Assembly: GCA_002344885.1 (NCBI GenBank)
Contig: DDUQ01000041.1
Coordinates: 30,506 to 94,505 of the forward strand
DNA from: Comamonadaceae bacterium UBA2334
GTDB taxonomy: Bacteria; Pseudomonadota; Gammaproteobacteria; Burkholderiales; Burkholderiaceae_C
Direction of reading: 5' to 3'
DNA: 64,000 bases
The position numbers and the translations under genes are program-made. Of the stretch, positions 35,494-44,251 are shown one piece after another. The notes below the pieces were generated by a model, which did no database searches, was not told the origin of the DNA, and worked only from the letters and a program-made list of their open reading frames with translations. How positions within the stretch are numbered: position 1 is the first letter of the stretch; every line of letters begins with the position of its first letter.

Positions 35494-35823
35494 GTGGGGC
35501 GTGAGGATGCAATAAACCGAAATTGTCCATCAGGCGCACCTTCGGTGCTGCTTGCATGTCAGCGGGGCATTTGCGGCCATTTCGGCCCCTCTTCGTTGCC
35601 AATAGCAGTGGCTATTGGTTCCTCAGTCGGGACCAAACTGGCTCGCAAATGCCCTCGTTGCCATCTCAAGCCCTGATGAACATTTTCGGTTGAAATAGTG
35701 CATCTTACGCTGATGAAACATGGCACAACAGCTATTTAATTGTTGCTGCCCGCCAACCAACGTGGTCAGGTTGCACGGGTTGCCACAGGCTCCGAACGGC
35801 ACCTGCCCTAACATGCCGACCCC
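35494..35823. other. Intergenic region before LRR kinase
   Basis: No gene is seen in these 330 bases. They contain an 8-bp inverted repeat CCAATAGC-N4-GCTATTGG (35599-35618) and an AT-rich stretch (35665-35750) with a degenerate copy of the 30-bp repeat. Promoters for the divergent genes on either side must lie here, but none is clear. Confidence 0.5.
35707..35736 (+). repeat. Degenerate copy of the 30-bp repeat
   Basis: ACGCTGA, 17 bases, GCTATT: 4/7 and 5/6 with exact spacing in an AT-rich spacer. Weak on its own; listed because of the spacing and context. Confidence 0.3.
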
Positions 35824-37140
35824 ATGCACACGCTTGAATCACTGCGCAGCGGCGCACTCACCGGCGTCACACGCCTCGACCTGAACGGCGCAGGCCTGAC
35901 CAGCCTGCCGCCCGAGGTGTTTGCCCTGGCCGACACGCTGGAGGTGCTGAACCTCAGCGACAACCAGCTTGACCGCCTGCCGCATGACCTGCCCCGCCTG
36001 CACCGGCTGAAGGTCGTGTTCTGCTCGGGCAACCCGTTCGAGGTGTTGCCCGAGGTCCTGGGCGATTGTCCTGCGCTGGAAATGGTGGGCTTCAAGGCCT
36101 GCCGCCTGCGCCATGTGCCTGCTGCCAGCCTGCCGCCAAGCCTGCGCTGGCTCACGCTGACCGACAACGTGCTGACCACATTGCCCCCGCAGCTGGGCGA
36201 GCGACCCGCCCTGCAAAAGCTGATGCTGGCCGGCAACCGCTTGACGGGGCTGCCCGACAGCCTGGCCGGTGCACAGCGGCTGGAACTCATCCGCCTGTCG
36301 GCCAACCGCCTCACCCGGCTGCCTGCCTGGTTGACCGAGTTGCCCGGTCTGGCCTGGCTGGCGCTGTCTGGCAACCCGTTGGGCTGGGAGGACTGGGAAG
36401 GCGGGGGCGGCAAAGGCAATCCACCCGCCACACTGCCTGCCGTCCAGTGGAGCAGCCTGCAGCTGGACGGGTGGTTGGGCGAAGGGGCTTCGGGTCACAT
36501 TTACCGGGTGCGGGTGGCGGCTGATCACCGCTTGTGGGCGCTCAAACTGTTCAAGGGGGCCGTCACCAGCGATGGGTTGCCCGAGCACGAACTGGCCGCC
36601 AGCGTGGCGGCGGGCCCGCACGCCAACCTGTGCACACCGACCGCAACGCTGGCCGGTCACCCGGACGGCCTGGCAGGCATGCTGCTGCCCCTGGTGCCCA
36701 CGGGCTTTCAGCCCCTGGCCGGGCCACCCAGCCTGAGCAGTTGCACGCGCGACGTGTATGCACCCAGTGCGTCGTTCTCACCCGAGGTGGCGCTTCAACT
36801 GCTGCGCCAGGTGGCCGCTGCCGTGGTCCATTTGCACGCACACGGTCTGGTGCATGGCGACCTGTATGCGCACAACATCCTCTGGCATCCCGAGACGGGC
36901 GATGCACTGCTGAGCGACATGGGGGCGGCCACCGTGTTGCCCACTGCCGATGCACCGCTGGCCCGGGCACTTCGGGCGCACGAAGTGCTGGCGCTGGGCC
37001 ACTTGTTGACGGAAGTGCTGGCGCGGGTCGAGGGTGGTGACACGGTGTTGCCAAACGTGGCCGCCTGCGCCCGGGCCTGCCAGACCCCGAAGCCCGCCCA
37101 CCGCCCCACCGCGACCGATGTGCTGGCCGGGTTGGCTTAG
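35824..37140 (+). CDS. Leucine-rich-repeat protein kinase
   Basis: A 438-residue protein. Residues ~15-195 hold about seven leucine-rich repeats (LEVLNLSDNQLDRLP, LQKLMLAGNRLTGLP, LAWLALSGNPL), and residues ~215-438 a protein kinase domain. The glycine loop is LGEGASG, Lys is in ALKLFKG, the catalytic loop is VHGDLYAHNIL (HGD for HRD) and the metal loop is DMG for DFG; the key Asp and Asn residues remain. No membrane segment. LRR plus kinase resembles eukaryotic and Roco-like signalling proteins; targets unknown. Confidence 0.9.
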   Translation: MHTLESLRSGALTGVTRLDLNGAGLTSLPPEVFALADTLEVLNLSDNQLDRLPHDLPRLHRLKVVFCSGNPFEVLPEVLGDCPALEMVGFKACRLRHVPAASLPPSLRWLTLTDNVLTTLPPQLGERPALQKLMLAGNRLTGLPDSLAGAQRLELIRLSANRLTRLPAWLTELPGLAWLALSGNPLGWEDWEGGGGKGNPPATLPAVQWSSLQLDGWLGEGASGHIYRVRVAADHRLWALKLFKGAVTSDGLPEHELAASVAAGPHANLCTPTATLAGHPDGLAGMLLPLVPTGFQPLAGPPSLSSCTRDVYAPSASFSPEVALQLLRQVAAAVVHLHAHGLVHGDLYAHNILWHPETGDALLSDMGAATVLPTADAPLARALRAHEVLALGHLLTEVLARVEGGDTVLPNVAACARACQTPKPAHRPTATDVLAGLA

Positions 37141-37162
37141 ATGATGATATTTTTTGCCAATG

Positions 37163-37192
37163 GCGCTTTTTGGTATTGAATAGTTTGCTATG
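37163..37192 (+). repeat. 30-bp AT-rich repeat copy between LRR kinase and SRAP gene
   Basis: GCGCTTT, 17 bases, GCTATG: a perfect match at both ends. The AT-rich context extends over about 37141-37205, and TTTTTGCC precedes it as TTTGCC precedes the dusC copy. It is the best intergenic copy. Confidence 0.75.
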
Positions 37193-37242
37193 TAATCATT
37201 CAATGTCATTCGCTGCATCCATCACACACCTTGCCACCCGCC

Positions 37243-37932
37243 ATGTGCACCAACTACATCCCCTCGGCACGTGACCACATTGCCAACGTGGCGGGCCTGG
37301 GCCCGGTGCAACTGCCTGCCCCGGAAGTGGGCTGGCCGGCTGAGACCTACCCCGGCTACCCGGCCCCCATCGTGCTGGGCAACGGACAATGCGTGGTGGC
37401 GCGGTTTGGCCTGGTGCCACGCTGGTGCCGCGATGCGCGGCAGGCTGCCACGGTGTCGCGTGGCACCTACAACGCCCGCAGCGAGACGGTGGCCAGCAAA
37501 CCCAGCTTCCGCGCCGCCTGGCGCGAGCGGCGGTTTGCACTGGCCCCCATGCAGCAGTTTTTTGAGCCGTGCTGGGAGCAGGCCCACCTGCGCGGCAACC
37601 GCCCCACACGCTGGCGGCTGGGGCGGGCAGATGGCGCGCCCTTTGCCGCTGCGGCACTGCACGAATGCTGGGCCGATCCGGACAGTGGCGAGCAGGTGCA
37701 CAGCTTCAGCCTGCTGACGGTCAATGCAGACGGCCACCCGCTGCTGGGCCGCATGCACCGCCCTGGTGACGAAAAGCGCATGCTGGTCATCGTGCCACCC
37801 GAGCGCTGTGCCGACTGGTTGAAGGCCTCTGTGGCAGACGCGCCCGGTTTCATGCGGACCACGCCTGCCGAGTTGCTGGTCGGTGAACCCGCAGACCTCA
37901 GGTCGGCCATGCAACAGGGATTCGATTTCTGA
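37243..37932 (+). CDS. SRAP domain protein (YedK/HMCES-like), intact
   Basis: A 229-residue protein that should crosslink to abasic sites in single-stranded DNA and so protect them. The start at 37243 gives Met-Cys, and Cys2 is the crosslinking nucleophile. Other active-site residues are visible: Asn/Arg/Glu in TYNARSETV, Glu in QQFFEP and His in MHRPGDEKRM. The second half of this gene is overlapped on the opposite strand by the C-terminal extension of the hybrid kinase (37467-41519). Confidence 0.9.
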   Translation: MCTNYIPSARDHIANVAGLGPVQLPAPEVGWPAETYPGYPAPIVLGNGQCVVARFGLVPRWCRDARQAATVSRGTYNARSETVASKPSFRAAWRERRFALAPMQQFFEPCWEQAHLRGNRPTRWRLGRADGAPFAAAALHECWADPDSGEQVHSFSLLTVNADGHPLLGRMHRPGDEKRMLVIVPPERCADWLKASVADAPGFMRTTPAELLVGEPADLRSAMQQGFDF

Positions 37933-40900
37933 GCAGGTACAACCCGCTTGGCAGGTCCCGCTGCCTGCATTAAGTCTGACGCTGAACGAAGGGCTGTCAC
38001 CATGGCTTTGTACAGGCTGTCCGGATCGATGGGCTTGGTGACGAAATCGTTCATGCCCGCATCCAGGCAGCGTTGGCGGTCGTCGGCGAATGCGTTGCCC
38101 GTCAGGGCCAGAATGGGTATGCAGTGCCCGGTCTCCATCTGGCGGATACGGCGGGTGGCTTCCAGGCCGTCCATGATGGGCATTTGCATGTCCATCAGAA
38201 TCAGGTCGTACGGTCGTGCGGCCGATTGGTCTACCGCAGACTGTCCATTGTCGGCAAGGTCAGCCACCAGATTGACGTCCTGTACCAGCATCAGCGTAAT
38301 TTCCTGATTGAAGGCATCATCCTCGGCGACCAGGACCCGTCGCCCGGCAAAGTAGGTTCGCAGTGTGTGTGCCCAGTCTTCAGACAGCAAGGCACCATAT
38401 TCAGAGACGTCACTATTCGATGTGTCTTTTTTCAGGCTTGCCGTGAACCAGAACAGGCTGCCCTGGCCTTCGACGCTTTCGACACCGACATCGCCACCCA
38501 TCAACTCCGCGATGTGCCGCGTGATGGCCAAACCCAAGCCTGTGCCCCCATATTTCCGGGTGGTGCTGGCATCCAATTGCTCGAAGGGTTGGAACAGCCG
38601 TTTTTGCCCCAGCAGCGGGATGCCGATGCCCGTGTCCTGCACCTCGAAGCGCCACACCATGACGTCGGGCGTTTCGGATTGCAAGCGCGCACGAATGGTC
38701 ACCGAGCCGTGTTCGGTGAACTTCACCGCGTTTGTTGACAAGTTGAGAAGGGCTTGTACAAGGCGCGTCGAGTCACCCAGCAAGGGTGCCGTCTGACCAT
38801 CTGCCTGCGATGTCAGCACCAACCCCTTAGCTTGTGCGCGGCTGCCCAGAATGGTGGCCACGGTGTTCACGGTGTCTTCGATGCTCAGGCGCTCTGTCGC
38901 GAGGTCGAACTTGCCCGACTCGATTTTGGACAGGTCCAGGATGTTGTCGAGGGTGCGCAACAGGTGGCCGGCGGCCATCTCAAGCTTTTTCAGGCGATCG
39001 CGTTGTTCTTCCGCCAAGGTGCCTTGCCCGATCAGCCAGGCCATTCCGTTGATGACGTTCAGCGGGGTGCGAATTTCGTGACTCATATTGGCCAGGAACG
39101 CACTCTTGGCCCGGTTGGCATCTTCTGCCTGGGCTTTCGCCGTTTGCAGTGTGGCCTCTGCGCCATGTGTTTCGGTGATGTCCATCATCACACCTTGCAT
39201 ATGGGTGGCCGCTCCCAGTTGGTTTCGGTGGATGCCGCCTCTGACGTGCAGCCAGATGACCCGTGCGTCCGAGGGTCGTTGGTAGGGAAACGAGATGTCC
39301 AGCAAGCCTTGATCGCCCTTGAGCGATGCTTCAAAAGTCTCGAGGGCAGCGTCAGCCAGTGCCTGGTCGGCTGCAGCGGCGGGCAGGTACAAGTCGTCGT
39401 GGATGGCGTAGCGGAAGCCATGGTTGGGTGTCAGGCCCAGAATGTCCACCGCCCTCGCTGAGGCGGTGATGTGTGTGTGGCCCTCGCTGAAATCGGCGGA
39501 CCATGCGCCAGCGTTGGCGAGATCGAGCGCCTGTTCGTTCAGGTACTCGGCTTGTGACAGGGCATAGGTGCGCTGCGCTACCCAGTCCTCTAACTGTGTC
39601 TGGTAGCGGGCCAGTTCCTCTGCGGTCGCCTTTTGGACGGTGATGTCTTCGTACACGCCCAACACACCTGTGACGGCTTGCTGCCAGTTTTTGAGGGGCA
39701 ATTTCGACGTGCGCAACCAGATGGTGCGTCCATCCGGGGTGGTTTGCGGCTCCTCGTATTGCAGTCGCGGTGCGTCACTCTTCATGACCGCCAGGTCATC
39801 CCCCTGGTACAGGTCGGCTTGAGCGGCCCAGGCCATGTCGTGATCGGTGCGGCCAATCACCTCAGCGGGCTTTGACTTGCCCGCATCGCGTGCAAAGGCG
39901 GTGTTGCAGCCCAGGTAGCGCAAATCCGGGCCCTTCCAGAACACCCGAAGCGGAATGTGCTCGATGACGTTCGTCAGCAGCTCGTGTGCCTGAGTGAGTT
40001 CAATTTCAGCCAACTTGCGTTGGGAAATATCCTGACAGGTGCCGATCAACCTGCCGGGCTTGCCGTCTTCACTGTTTTCGACTTGCGCTCGTTGCGCCAG
40101 CCACTTGATTTGCCCGCCCGCCAGCACCACCCTGTGCTCCATTTGATGTGGTAACCCGGTGGTCAGTGCCGTCTGCAACGCGGCTTCAACCATGGCACGG
40201 TCGTCGCGGTGAACACGTGCCATGAATGTGTCGATACTGGGTGTGAAAGTGGCCGGGTCTAGTCGGAACATTGCATACATCTGCTTGCTCCAGAACGTTT
40301 GCCGGCTTTCGAGTTCGAACGACCAGTTGCCGAGCTGTGAGATCTCCTGGGCCTGCTCCAGAACGCGCGCGGTTTCAATCAGTTTCTGCTCGCTGGCTTT
40401 GAGTTCCGATTCCCGCTGGAATTGGGCCTTCAGAAGTGTGTTGAATGCATGGATGAGTTGGCCGACCTCGTCCAATCTGCTCAAAGTCAGGAGTTGGGGA
40501 GGGGCATGCCCCTCAGCTTGCAGGTTCAGCTGCCGTGCTGCTGCAACCATGGGGCGGAGTTGGTATGTCAGCAGCCACAGCACCCCGCCAGTGGCCATCA
40601 GGCTGATCAATACCGTTGCCACCAACAGGGTTTGGCGAATATGTGACATGGGGGCAAACACCTCTTCGCTGGGTATGCTGGCGAGCAAGGTCCAGTTGGC
40701 TGAGGCGATGTGCTGAGACGAAGCCAGCAATTTTTGACCTGTTGGGTCGTTCAGCAGCAGGGTGTGGACTTGTCCCTGGAGCAGACGGTTCAGATCGGGC
40801 CCCAGCGCCAGTTGATGCACAGGTTGCAGGCTCAGTTGGCGATCCGTACCGGTGACCACCAGCCCCCAGTCGTTGGACAGCAAGGTGTAGTGGCCGTGCT

Positions 40901-41519
40901 GTCCGTAACGCGCTTGCAGAATGTTGTCCAGAAAGTTGGGCTTGGACAGGTCCGTCACCCCGACAAATGTGCCGATGGGTTGACCATCTGCACCTCGAAT
41001 CGGTGCAGCAAAACTCACCACGGGCTGCATCAGGCGTTTGCCAATGACCGGTTGGCTGATTTTGGGGGCGTTGTGGGCCAGTGCGTGAGACACGTGGTCA
41101 CGCTCGATGTAGCTTTGCCCTACCCGTCCCACGGAAACCGGATACGACGCGATGGCCACACCCTGCGCATCCGTCACGAAGTAACCACCGCTGAACAGTG
41201 TCGGCAACAGCGGGCGGTCCTCGAGAATGTCCTGCAGTTGCTGAGGTTGGGTCATCAGCTTTGCGTCAAACAGACGGGTGACACGCTCAGCCGTGACCAA
41301 CCGGTGTGTCAACTCGGCCTCAATCGTTTTTCCGTGCATGGCCACCATGTCTCGCTGGTGGCCGCCCAGAGTGGTGTGCAGGTGTTCATCTACATGGCTG
41401 AGCAGATAGCCTGTCAGTGCCCAAAGGCTTGCCAGTGTGACTGTCAGCGTCAGTGTGGCGAGACGGACGGAGAGTGAACGCCAGGTCAGTCTTTGGCGTG
41501 AAAGGGCTGGGGTGTTCAT
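37467..41519 (-). CDS. Hybrid sensor histidine kinase with Cache, HAMP, PAS and receiver
   Basis: A 1350-residue kinase. A membrane helix near residue 25, a Cache sensor domain (~35-295), a second helix (~300-320), HAMP, and about three PAS/PAC segments (~385-740) precede HisKA with His814 (ANMSHEIRTPL), a HATPase (DTGIGIP, GTGLGLAI) and a receiver with Asp1110 (LILMDMQMP). After the receiver about 155 residues run antisense through the SRAP gene to a stop at 37467, with no domain; a +1 frame stop lies near 37970. That tail is probably not functional. A lone receiver and lone Hpt gene are divergent neighbours. Confidence 0.88.
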   Translation of the reverse strand: MNTPALSRQRLTWRSLSVRLATLTLTVTLASLWALTGYLLSHVDEHLHTTLGGHQRDMVAMHGKTIEAELTHRLVTAERVTRLFDAKLMTQPQQLQDILEDRPLLPTLFSGGYFVTDAQGVAIASYPVSVGRVGQSYIERDHVSHALAHNAPKISQPVIGKRLMQPVVSFAAPIRGADGQPIGTFVGVTDLSKPNFLDNILQARYGQHGHYTLLSNDWGLVVTGTDRQLSLQPVHQLALGPDLNRLLQGQVHTLLLNDPTGQKLLASSQHIASANWTLLASIPSEEVFAPMSHIRQTLLVATVLISLMATGGVLWLLTYQLRPMVAAARQLNLQAEGHAPPQLLTLSRLDEVGQLIHAFNTLLKAQFQRESELKASEQKLIETARVLEQAQEISQLGNWSFELESRQTFWSKQMYAMFRLDPATFTPSIDTFMARVHRDDRAMVEAALQTALTTGLPHQMEHRVVLAGGQIKWLAQRAQVENSEDGKPGRLIGTCQDISQRKLAEIELTQAHELLTNVIEHIPLRVFWKGPDLRYLGCNTAFARDAGKSKPAEVIGRTDHDMAWAAQADLYQGDDLAVMKSDAPRLQYEEPQTTPDGRTIWLRTSKLPLKNWQQAVTGVLGVYEDITVQKATAEELARYQTQLEDWVAQRTYALSQAEYLNEQALDLANAGAWSADFSEGHTHITASARAVDILGLTPNHGFRYAIHDDLYLPAAAADQALADAALETFEASLKGDQGLLDISFPYQRPSDARVIWLHVRGGIHRNQLGAATHMQGVMMDITETHGAEATLQTAKAQAEDANRAKSAFLANMSHEIRTPLNVINGMAWLIGQGTLAEEQRDRLKKLEMAAGHLLRTLDNILDLSKIESGKFDLATERLSIEDTVNTVATILGSRAQAKGLVLTSQADGQTAPLLGDSTRLVQALLNLSTNAVKFTEHGSVTIRARLQSETPDVMVWRFEVQDTGIGIPLLGQKRLFQPFEQLDASTTRKYGGTGLGLAITRHIAELMGGDVGVESVEGQGSLFWFTASLKKDTSNSDVSEYGALLSEDWAHTLRTYFAGRRVLVAEDDAFNQEITLMLVQDVNLVADLADNGQSAVDQSAARPYDLILMDMQMPIMDGLEATRRIRQMETGHCIPILALTGNAFADDRQRCLDAGMNDFVTKPIDPDSLYKAMVTALRSASDLMQAAGPAKRVVPAQKSNPCCMADLRSAGSPTSNSAGVVRMKPGASATEAFNQSAQRSGGTMTSMRFSSPGRCMRPSSGWPSALTVSRLKLCTCSPLSGSAQHSCSAAAAKGAPSARPSRQRVGRLPRRWACSQHGSKNCCMGASANRRSRQAARKLGLLATVSLRAL

Positions 41520-41618
41520 GGTAAAGAGTGTCATGCAGGTTGGCCGACACAATCCGAGTCATTGTGCAGGTGGCGTTCAACGGTGTCGAGACCACATTTG
41601 ACGCAGCGCGCGCAGGCT

Positions 41619-41632
41619 TTGACCTGCATCAA
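41619..41632. promoter_or_regulatory. Possible FNR/Anr box
   Basis: TTGAC-CTGC-ATCAA matches TTGAT-N4-ATCAA in 9 of 10 positions. It lies in the 241-bp spacer between the hybrid kinase and the receiver gene, 129 bp before the receiver ATG, and could make either side oxygen-responsive. No matching -10 is clear. Confidence 0.35.
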
Positions 41633-41760
41633 ATGGGTTGGAATTGGGCCTTGGTGAGACGTCTGAAGCTGTTGCGTTCAGATATCCTGTACGGCATGAG
41701 TTTGCAGGGTTGATCTGCATGCACATGCGTCAGCTCTGATCTGGAACAAGGGGTTCAAAC

Positions 41761-42165
41761 ATGTCAAGTTCTGTTTCGGTGCCCACCAGTGGGCGCACGG
41801 CGCTGGTGGTGGATGACGATGCGTTCACCTGCAGTTGTCTGACCGAGTTGCTGGCCGATCTGGGCTTCAGTCGTGTCGAAACAGCCAGCAACGGCCGCCA
41901 AGCGCTGAAGTTGCTCCGCCAATTCGCGGCAACGCCAGATGTGCTGATCTGTGACATTTACATGCCGGATATGGACGGGATTGAGTTTTTGGAGCAACTC
42001 ATCGAGCGCCGTTACACAGGTCGGCTGATGCTGGTCAGTGGGATGGATGTCCAGACGCTCACACTCGCGCGCGAAATCGCCGACGCAGGACCGATGAAAT
42101 TTTTGGGTGCCTTTCTCAAACCCTTGTCGCGTGAAACGCTGGTGCAAGCGCTGGGCTCGATCTGA
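41761..42165 (+). CDS. Single-domain response regulator
   Basis: A 134-residue receiver domain with no output domain. Acid pocket DDD at 18-20, phosphorylated Asp65 in LICDIYMPDMDG, and Lys in AFLKPLSRETL. It resembles phosphorelay intermediates or CheY-like diffusible regulators. It is followed 40 bp later by a lone Hpt gene and divergent from a hybrid kinase lacking its own Hpt, so a kinase-receiver-Hpt relay is plausible. Confidence 0.92.
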   Translation: MSSSVSVPTSGRTALVVDDDAFTCSCLTELLADLGFSRVETASNGRQALKLLRQFAATPDVLICDIYMPDMDGIEFLEQLIERRYTGRLMLVSGMDVQTLTLAREIADAGPMKFLGAFLKPLSRETLVQALGSI

Positions 42166-42205
42166 GCGCTGCTCGTGCACCAAGTGAGTCGTTGGAATTT
42201 TGAAG

Positions 42206-42625
42206 ATGAACACGTCTGCCACATGCTTGCCGACCCCGTCGGCACCCGCTCAGACGACAGCTGTGACATGGGACGATCAGGCTGTTGTGCGTCTGGTCGG
42301 TGACCGGCCGGCCATGCAGCAACGTTTGCTGCTCAAGTTTCTGAGCACGTCGGCTGACACGCTGGCGGCGTTGCGTCAGGCCGGGTCAACCGGCGATTGG
42401 GTGGAAGTCGGTCGGCACGCTCACAGCTTGAAATCAGCCGCCCGGAGCGTTGGTGCCATGGCGCTGGGCGACCATTGTTGGGCATTGGAGCAGGCCGCCA
42501 AGGCGACGGACGTGCAGCAGTGTCATGCACTTTGCACCGAACTACCCGTATTGGCAGACCGGGTTTCGCGGCTGATAGGTGCACACCTTCAATCGGCTTC
42601 CACGGTTGACGGGGCAGTGCTCTGA
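42206..42625 (+). CDS. Hpt (histidine phosphotransfer) domain protein
   Basis: A 139-residue helical protein with the Hpt motif RHAHSLKSAARSVGA; His73 is the likely phosphate carrier. A ~25-residue disordered start precedes it. Probably cotranscribed with the receiver at 41761. The ATG at 42206 is chosen over a TTG two codons earlier. Its end overlaps the convergent DUF2145 gene by 37 bp. Confidence 0.88.
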   Translation: MNTSATCLPTPSAPAQTTAVTWDDQAVVRLVGDRPAMQQRLLLKFLSTSADTLAALRQAGSTGDWVEVGRHAHSLKSAARSVGAMALGDHCWALEQAAKATDVQQCHALCTELPVLADRVSRLIGAHLQSASTVDGAVL

Positions 42626-43584
42626 AGCATGTACAGCCGGTCACCAGGTGCGGGGGTGCATGCCATGGGCAGGGCGGGCCCGTTGCGCCGCCAGACCACA
42701 TGCTGTGCCGTGTAGCAAAACTCCCAGCTTTGTGTGTGTGGGTAGCGTTGCCGGACGAATTGCGCCAGCCCGTCAGGCATGCTCACGCGCAGGGTGCCCG
42801 CCTGCAGGTCGGCCTCGGGGTGGTCGCGGGTGTGCAGCCAGGGTGACAACCCGGCCAGCCACAGCAGTGGGGGCCAGCGCACATCCAGCTCGGTGGCCTG
42901 GTAGCCTGCATCGCGCAACCAGTGTTGGGCATGGGTGCGCGCGGTCAGGGTGTCGGCGGCCAATGGCTGCAAACTCCAAGCGGTTGCCAGCAGCTCAGCC
43001 AGCCACTGGTTGCAGTTCTGGAACAGAGTGCTGTACGCATGGGCATTGGCGCTGTAGCGGGGTGACAGCAGTTGCAGCGCCACCGTGTCGTTCAGTGCGG
43101 TGTGCGTGAGCAGCGCTTCAGGCTGTGCGGGTAGCAGCAATACCGACACAAAGCCCACGTCAGCGTCCTCGACGCCCAGCACAAAGCCAGGCAGCCCCTG
43201 GTCAAAGATGCGCGGGCGCTGCTCGTCGCAGGCAAAGTACAGCTGCCTGACGGACCAGGGCGCATTCGGACTGTGCCGCAGGCTCACCCCGGCATGCGAA
43301 TAGCGTTGGCCCAGGCGTTGCAGCGCCAGGCCGGATCTGGCGACGATGGCGGCTTGGTGGCCACTGGTCTCCAGCTCTGCTTTGATGATGCCCGCCACGC
43401 GGATCAGCCGGTCTTGCTGGGCGGGGTGGAGTTCAACCGTTTCGGTGCAGAACGCGCTGCTGCCAGCCCAGCCAAACGTGGCCGCCAAACCGAGGCAGCA
43501 GCCGCACCACCACTGACGCCAGCTGGCGCCGCGCTGCTTCGGTCCGATGCGTTCAGCCACCGACAGGGCGGTTGTGCAGTTCAC
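42589..43584 (-). CDS. DUF2145 family exported protein
   Basis: A 331-residue protein with an N-terminal signal segment (CCLGLAATFGWAGSSAF). Family features recalled for DUF2145 are visible: RVAGIIKAELETSG, VARSGLALQRLGQRYSHAGVSL, PWSVRQLYFACDE and FQNCNQWLAELLA. The GTG at 43584 overlaps the upstream gene by 32 bp; a GTG at 43560 is an alternative. The conserved SHAG, Cys-Asp-Glu and NCNQW hint at a Cys-based hydrolase, but the function is unknown. Confidence 0.8.
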   Translation of the reverse strand: MNCTTALSVAERIGPKQRGASWRQWWCGCCLGLAATFGWAGSSAFCTETVELHPAQQDRLIRVAGIIKAELETSGHQAAIVARSGLALQRLGQRYSHAGVSLRHSPNAPWSVRQLYFACDEQRPRIFDQGLPGFVLGVEDADVGFVSVLLLPAQPEALLTHTALNDTVALQLLSPRYSANAHAYSTLFQNCNQWLAELLATAWSLQPLAADTLTARTHAQHWLRDAGYQATELDVRWPPLLWLAGLSPWLHTRDHPEADLQAGTLRVSMPDGLAQFVRQRYPHTQSWEFCYTAQHVVWRRNGPALPMACTPAPGDRLYMLQSTAPSTVEAD

Positions 43585-44038
43585 GGTGCCAGTTGTCGTC
43601 CAGCACCAGGAAGAAGGGCAGAGGCTGGCCGGTGGCGTCAGCCCGCGAGAAGGCCAGGCCGTATGGCCGGTGTTGGGCCAGCACGGTCTGGCCGGTGGCC
43701 AGCTGGGCGCGTTCGGCCGTCACACGGGGCAGCGTCAGGGTGAACTCGGCCGCTGGTTGGTCGGTGGGCACGGCGGCCTGTTGCAGGCGCAGTTGCAGGG
43801 CATCGGGTTGGTCGGGCAGTGTCAGCACGGCCACCACGGTGTAGGGGCCTTCTGCCACTTTGTCTTTGCTGGACGAGCTGTTGCTGGAAGCGTTGAGCGA
43901 GGTCGACGAGCTGCCCACCGATGTGGACGCTGCGCTGGAGGCTGACGATGTGCTGTCGGCCAGGGCAGGCGCACTGCCCAACAGGCAAACGGCCGCCAGG
44001 CTGGCGGTCAGGCTCAAATGACGAAAACGATTGGGCAT
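43553..44038 (-). CDS. Exported Ser-rich protein next to DUF2145
   Basis: A 161-residue protein with a signal peptide (LTASLAAVCLLGSAPALA) and a Ser/Ala/Thr-rich low-complexity stretch (~28-60), then a small domain (YTVVAVLTLPDQPDALQL, YGLAFSRADATGQPLPFFLVLDDNWHREL). It lies immediately upstream of the DUF2145 gene and is probably cotranscribed, so the two may form a secreted or periplasmic pair. Function unknown. Confidence 0.75.
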   Translation of the reverse strand: MPNRFRHLSLTASLAAVCLLGSAPALADSTSSASSAASTSVGSSSTSLNASSNSSSSKDKVAEGPYTVVAVLTLPDQPDALQLRLQQAAVPTDQPAAEFTLTLPRVTAERAQLATGQTVLAQHRPYGLAFSRADATGQPLPFFLVLDDNWHRELHNRPVGG

Positions 44039-44251
44039 GGTGATCCTGTGAGTGAAAAAAGGGCACAAATGCCAGGGCAACGTGGGGTAGTCTGGCGCTT
44101 GGTCGACAGCATAACGGCATGCCCGGCGAACACAGGCAAGCAAGAGTAAGAACAGGCGAGCACAGGTTGGCCACCGGCCCATCCCCGAGCCTGGCCGAAC
44201 AGACTGCTTGCTGCCACGCCAGGGGGCAGAGGGGCTGATAGCATCCGTAGC

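Noticed and set aside
35599..35618. CCAATAGC-N4-GCTATTGG hairpin as a terminator
   Set aside because: No T-run on either strand and no gene ending next to it.
41528..41713. 61-codon frame between the hybrid kinase and receiver genes
   Set aside because: No family resemblance and it covers the probable regulatory spacer.
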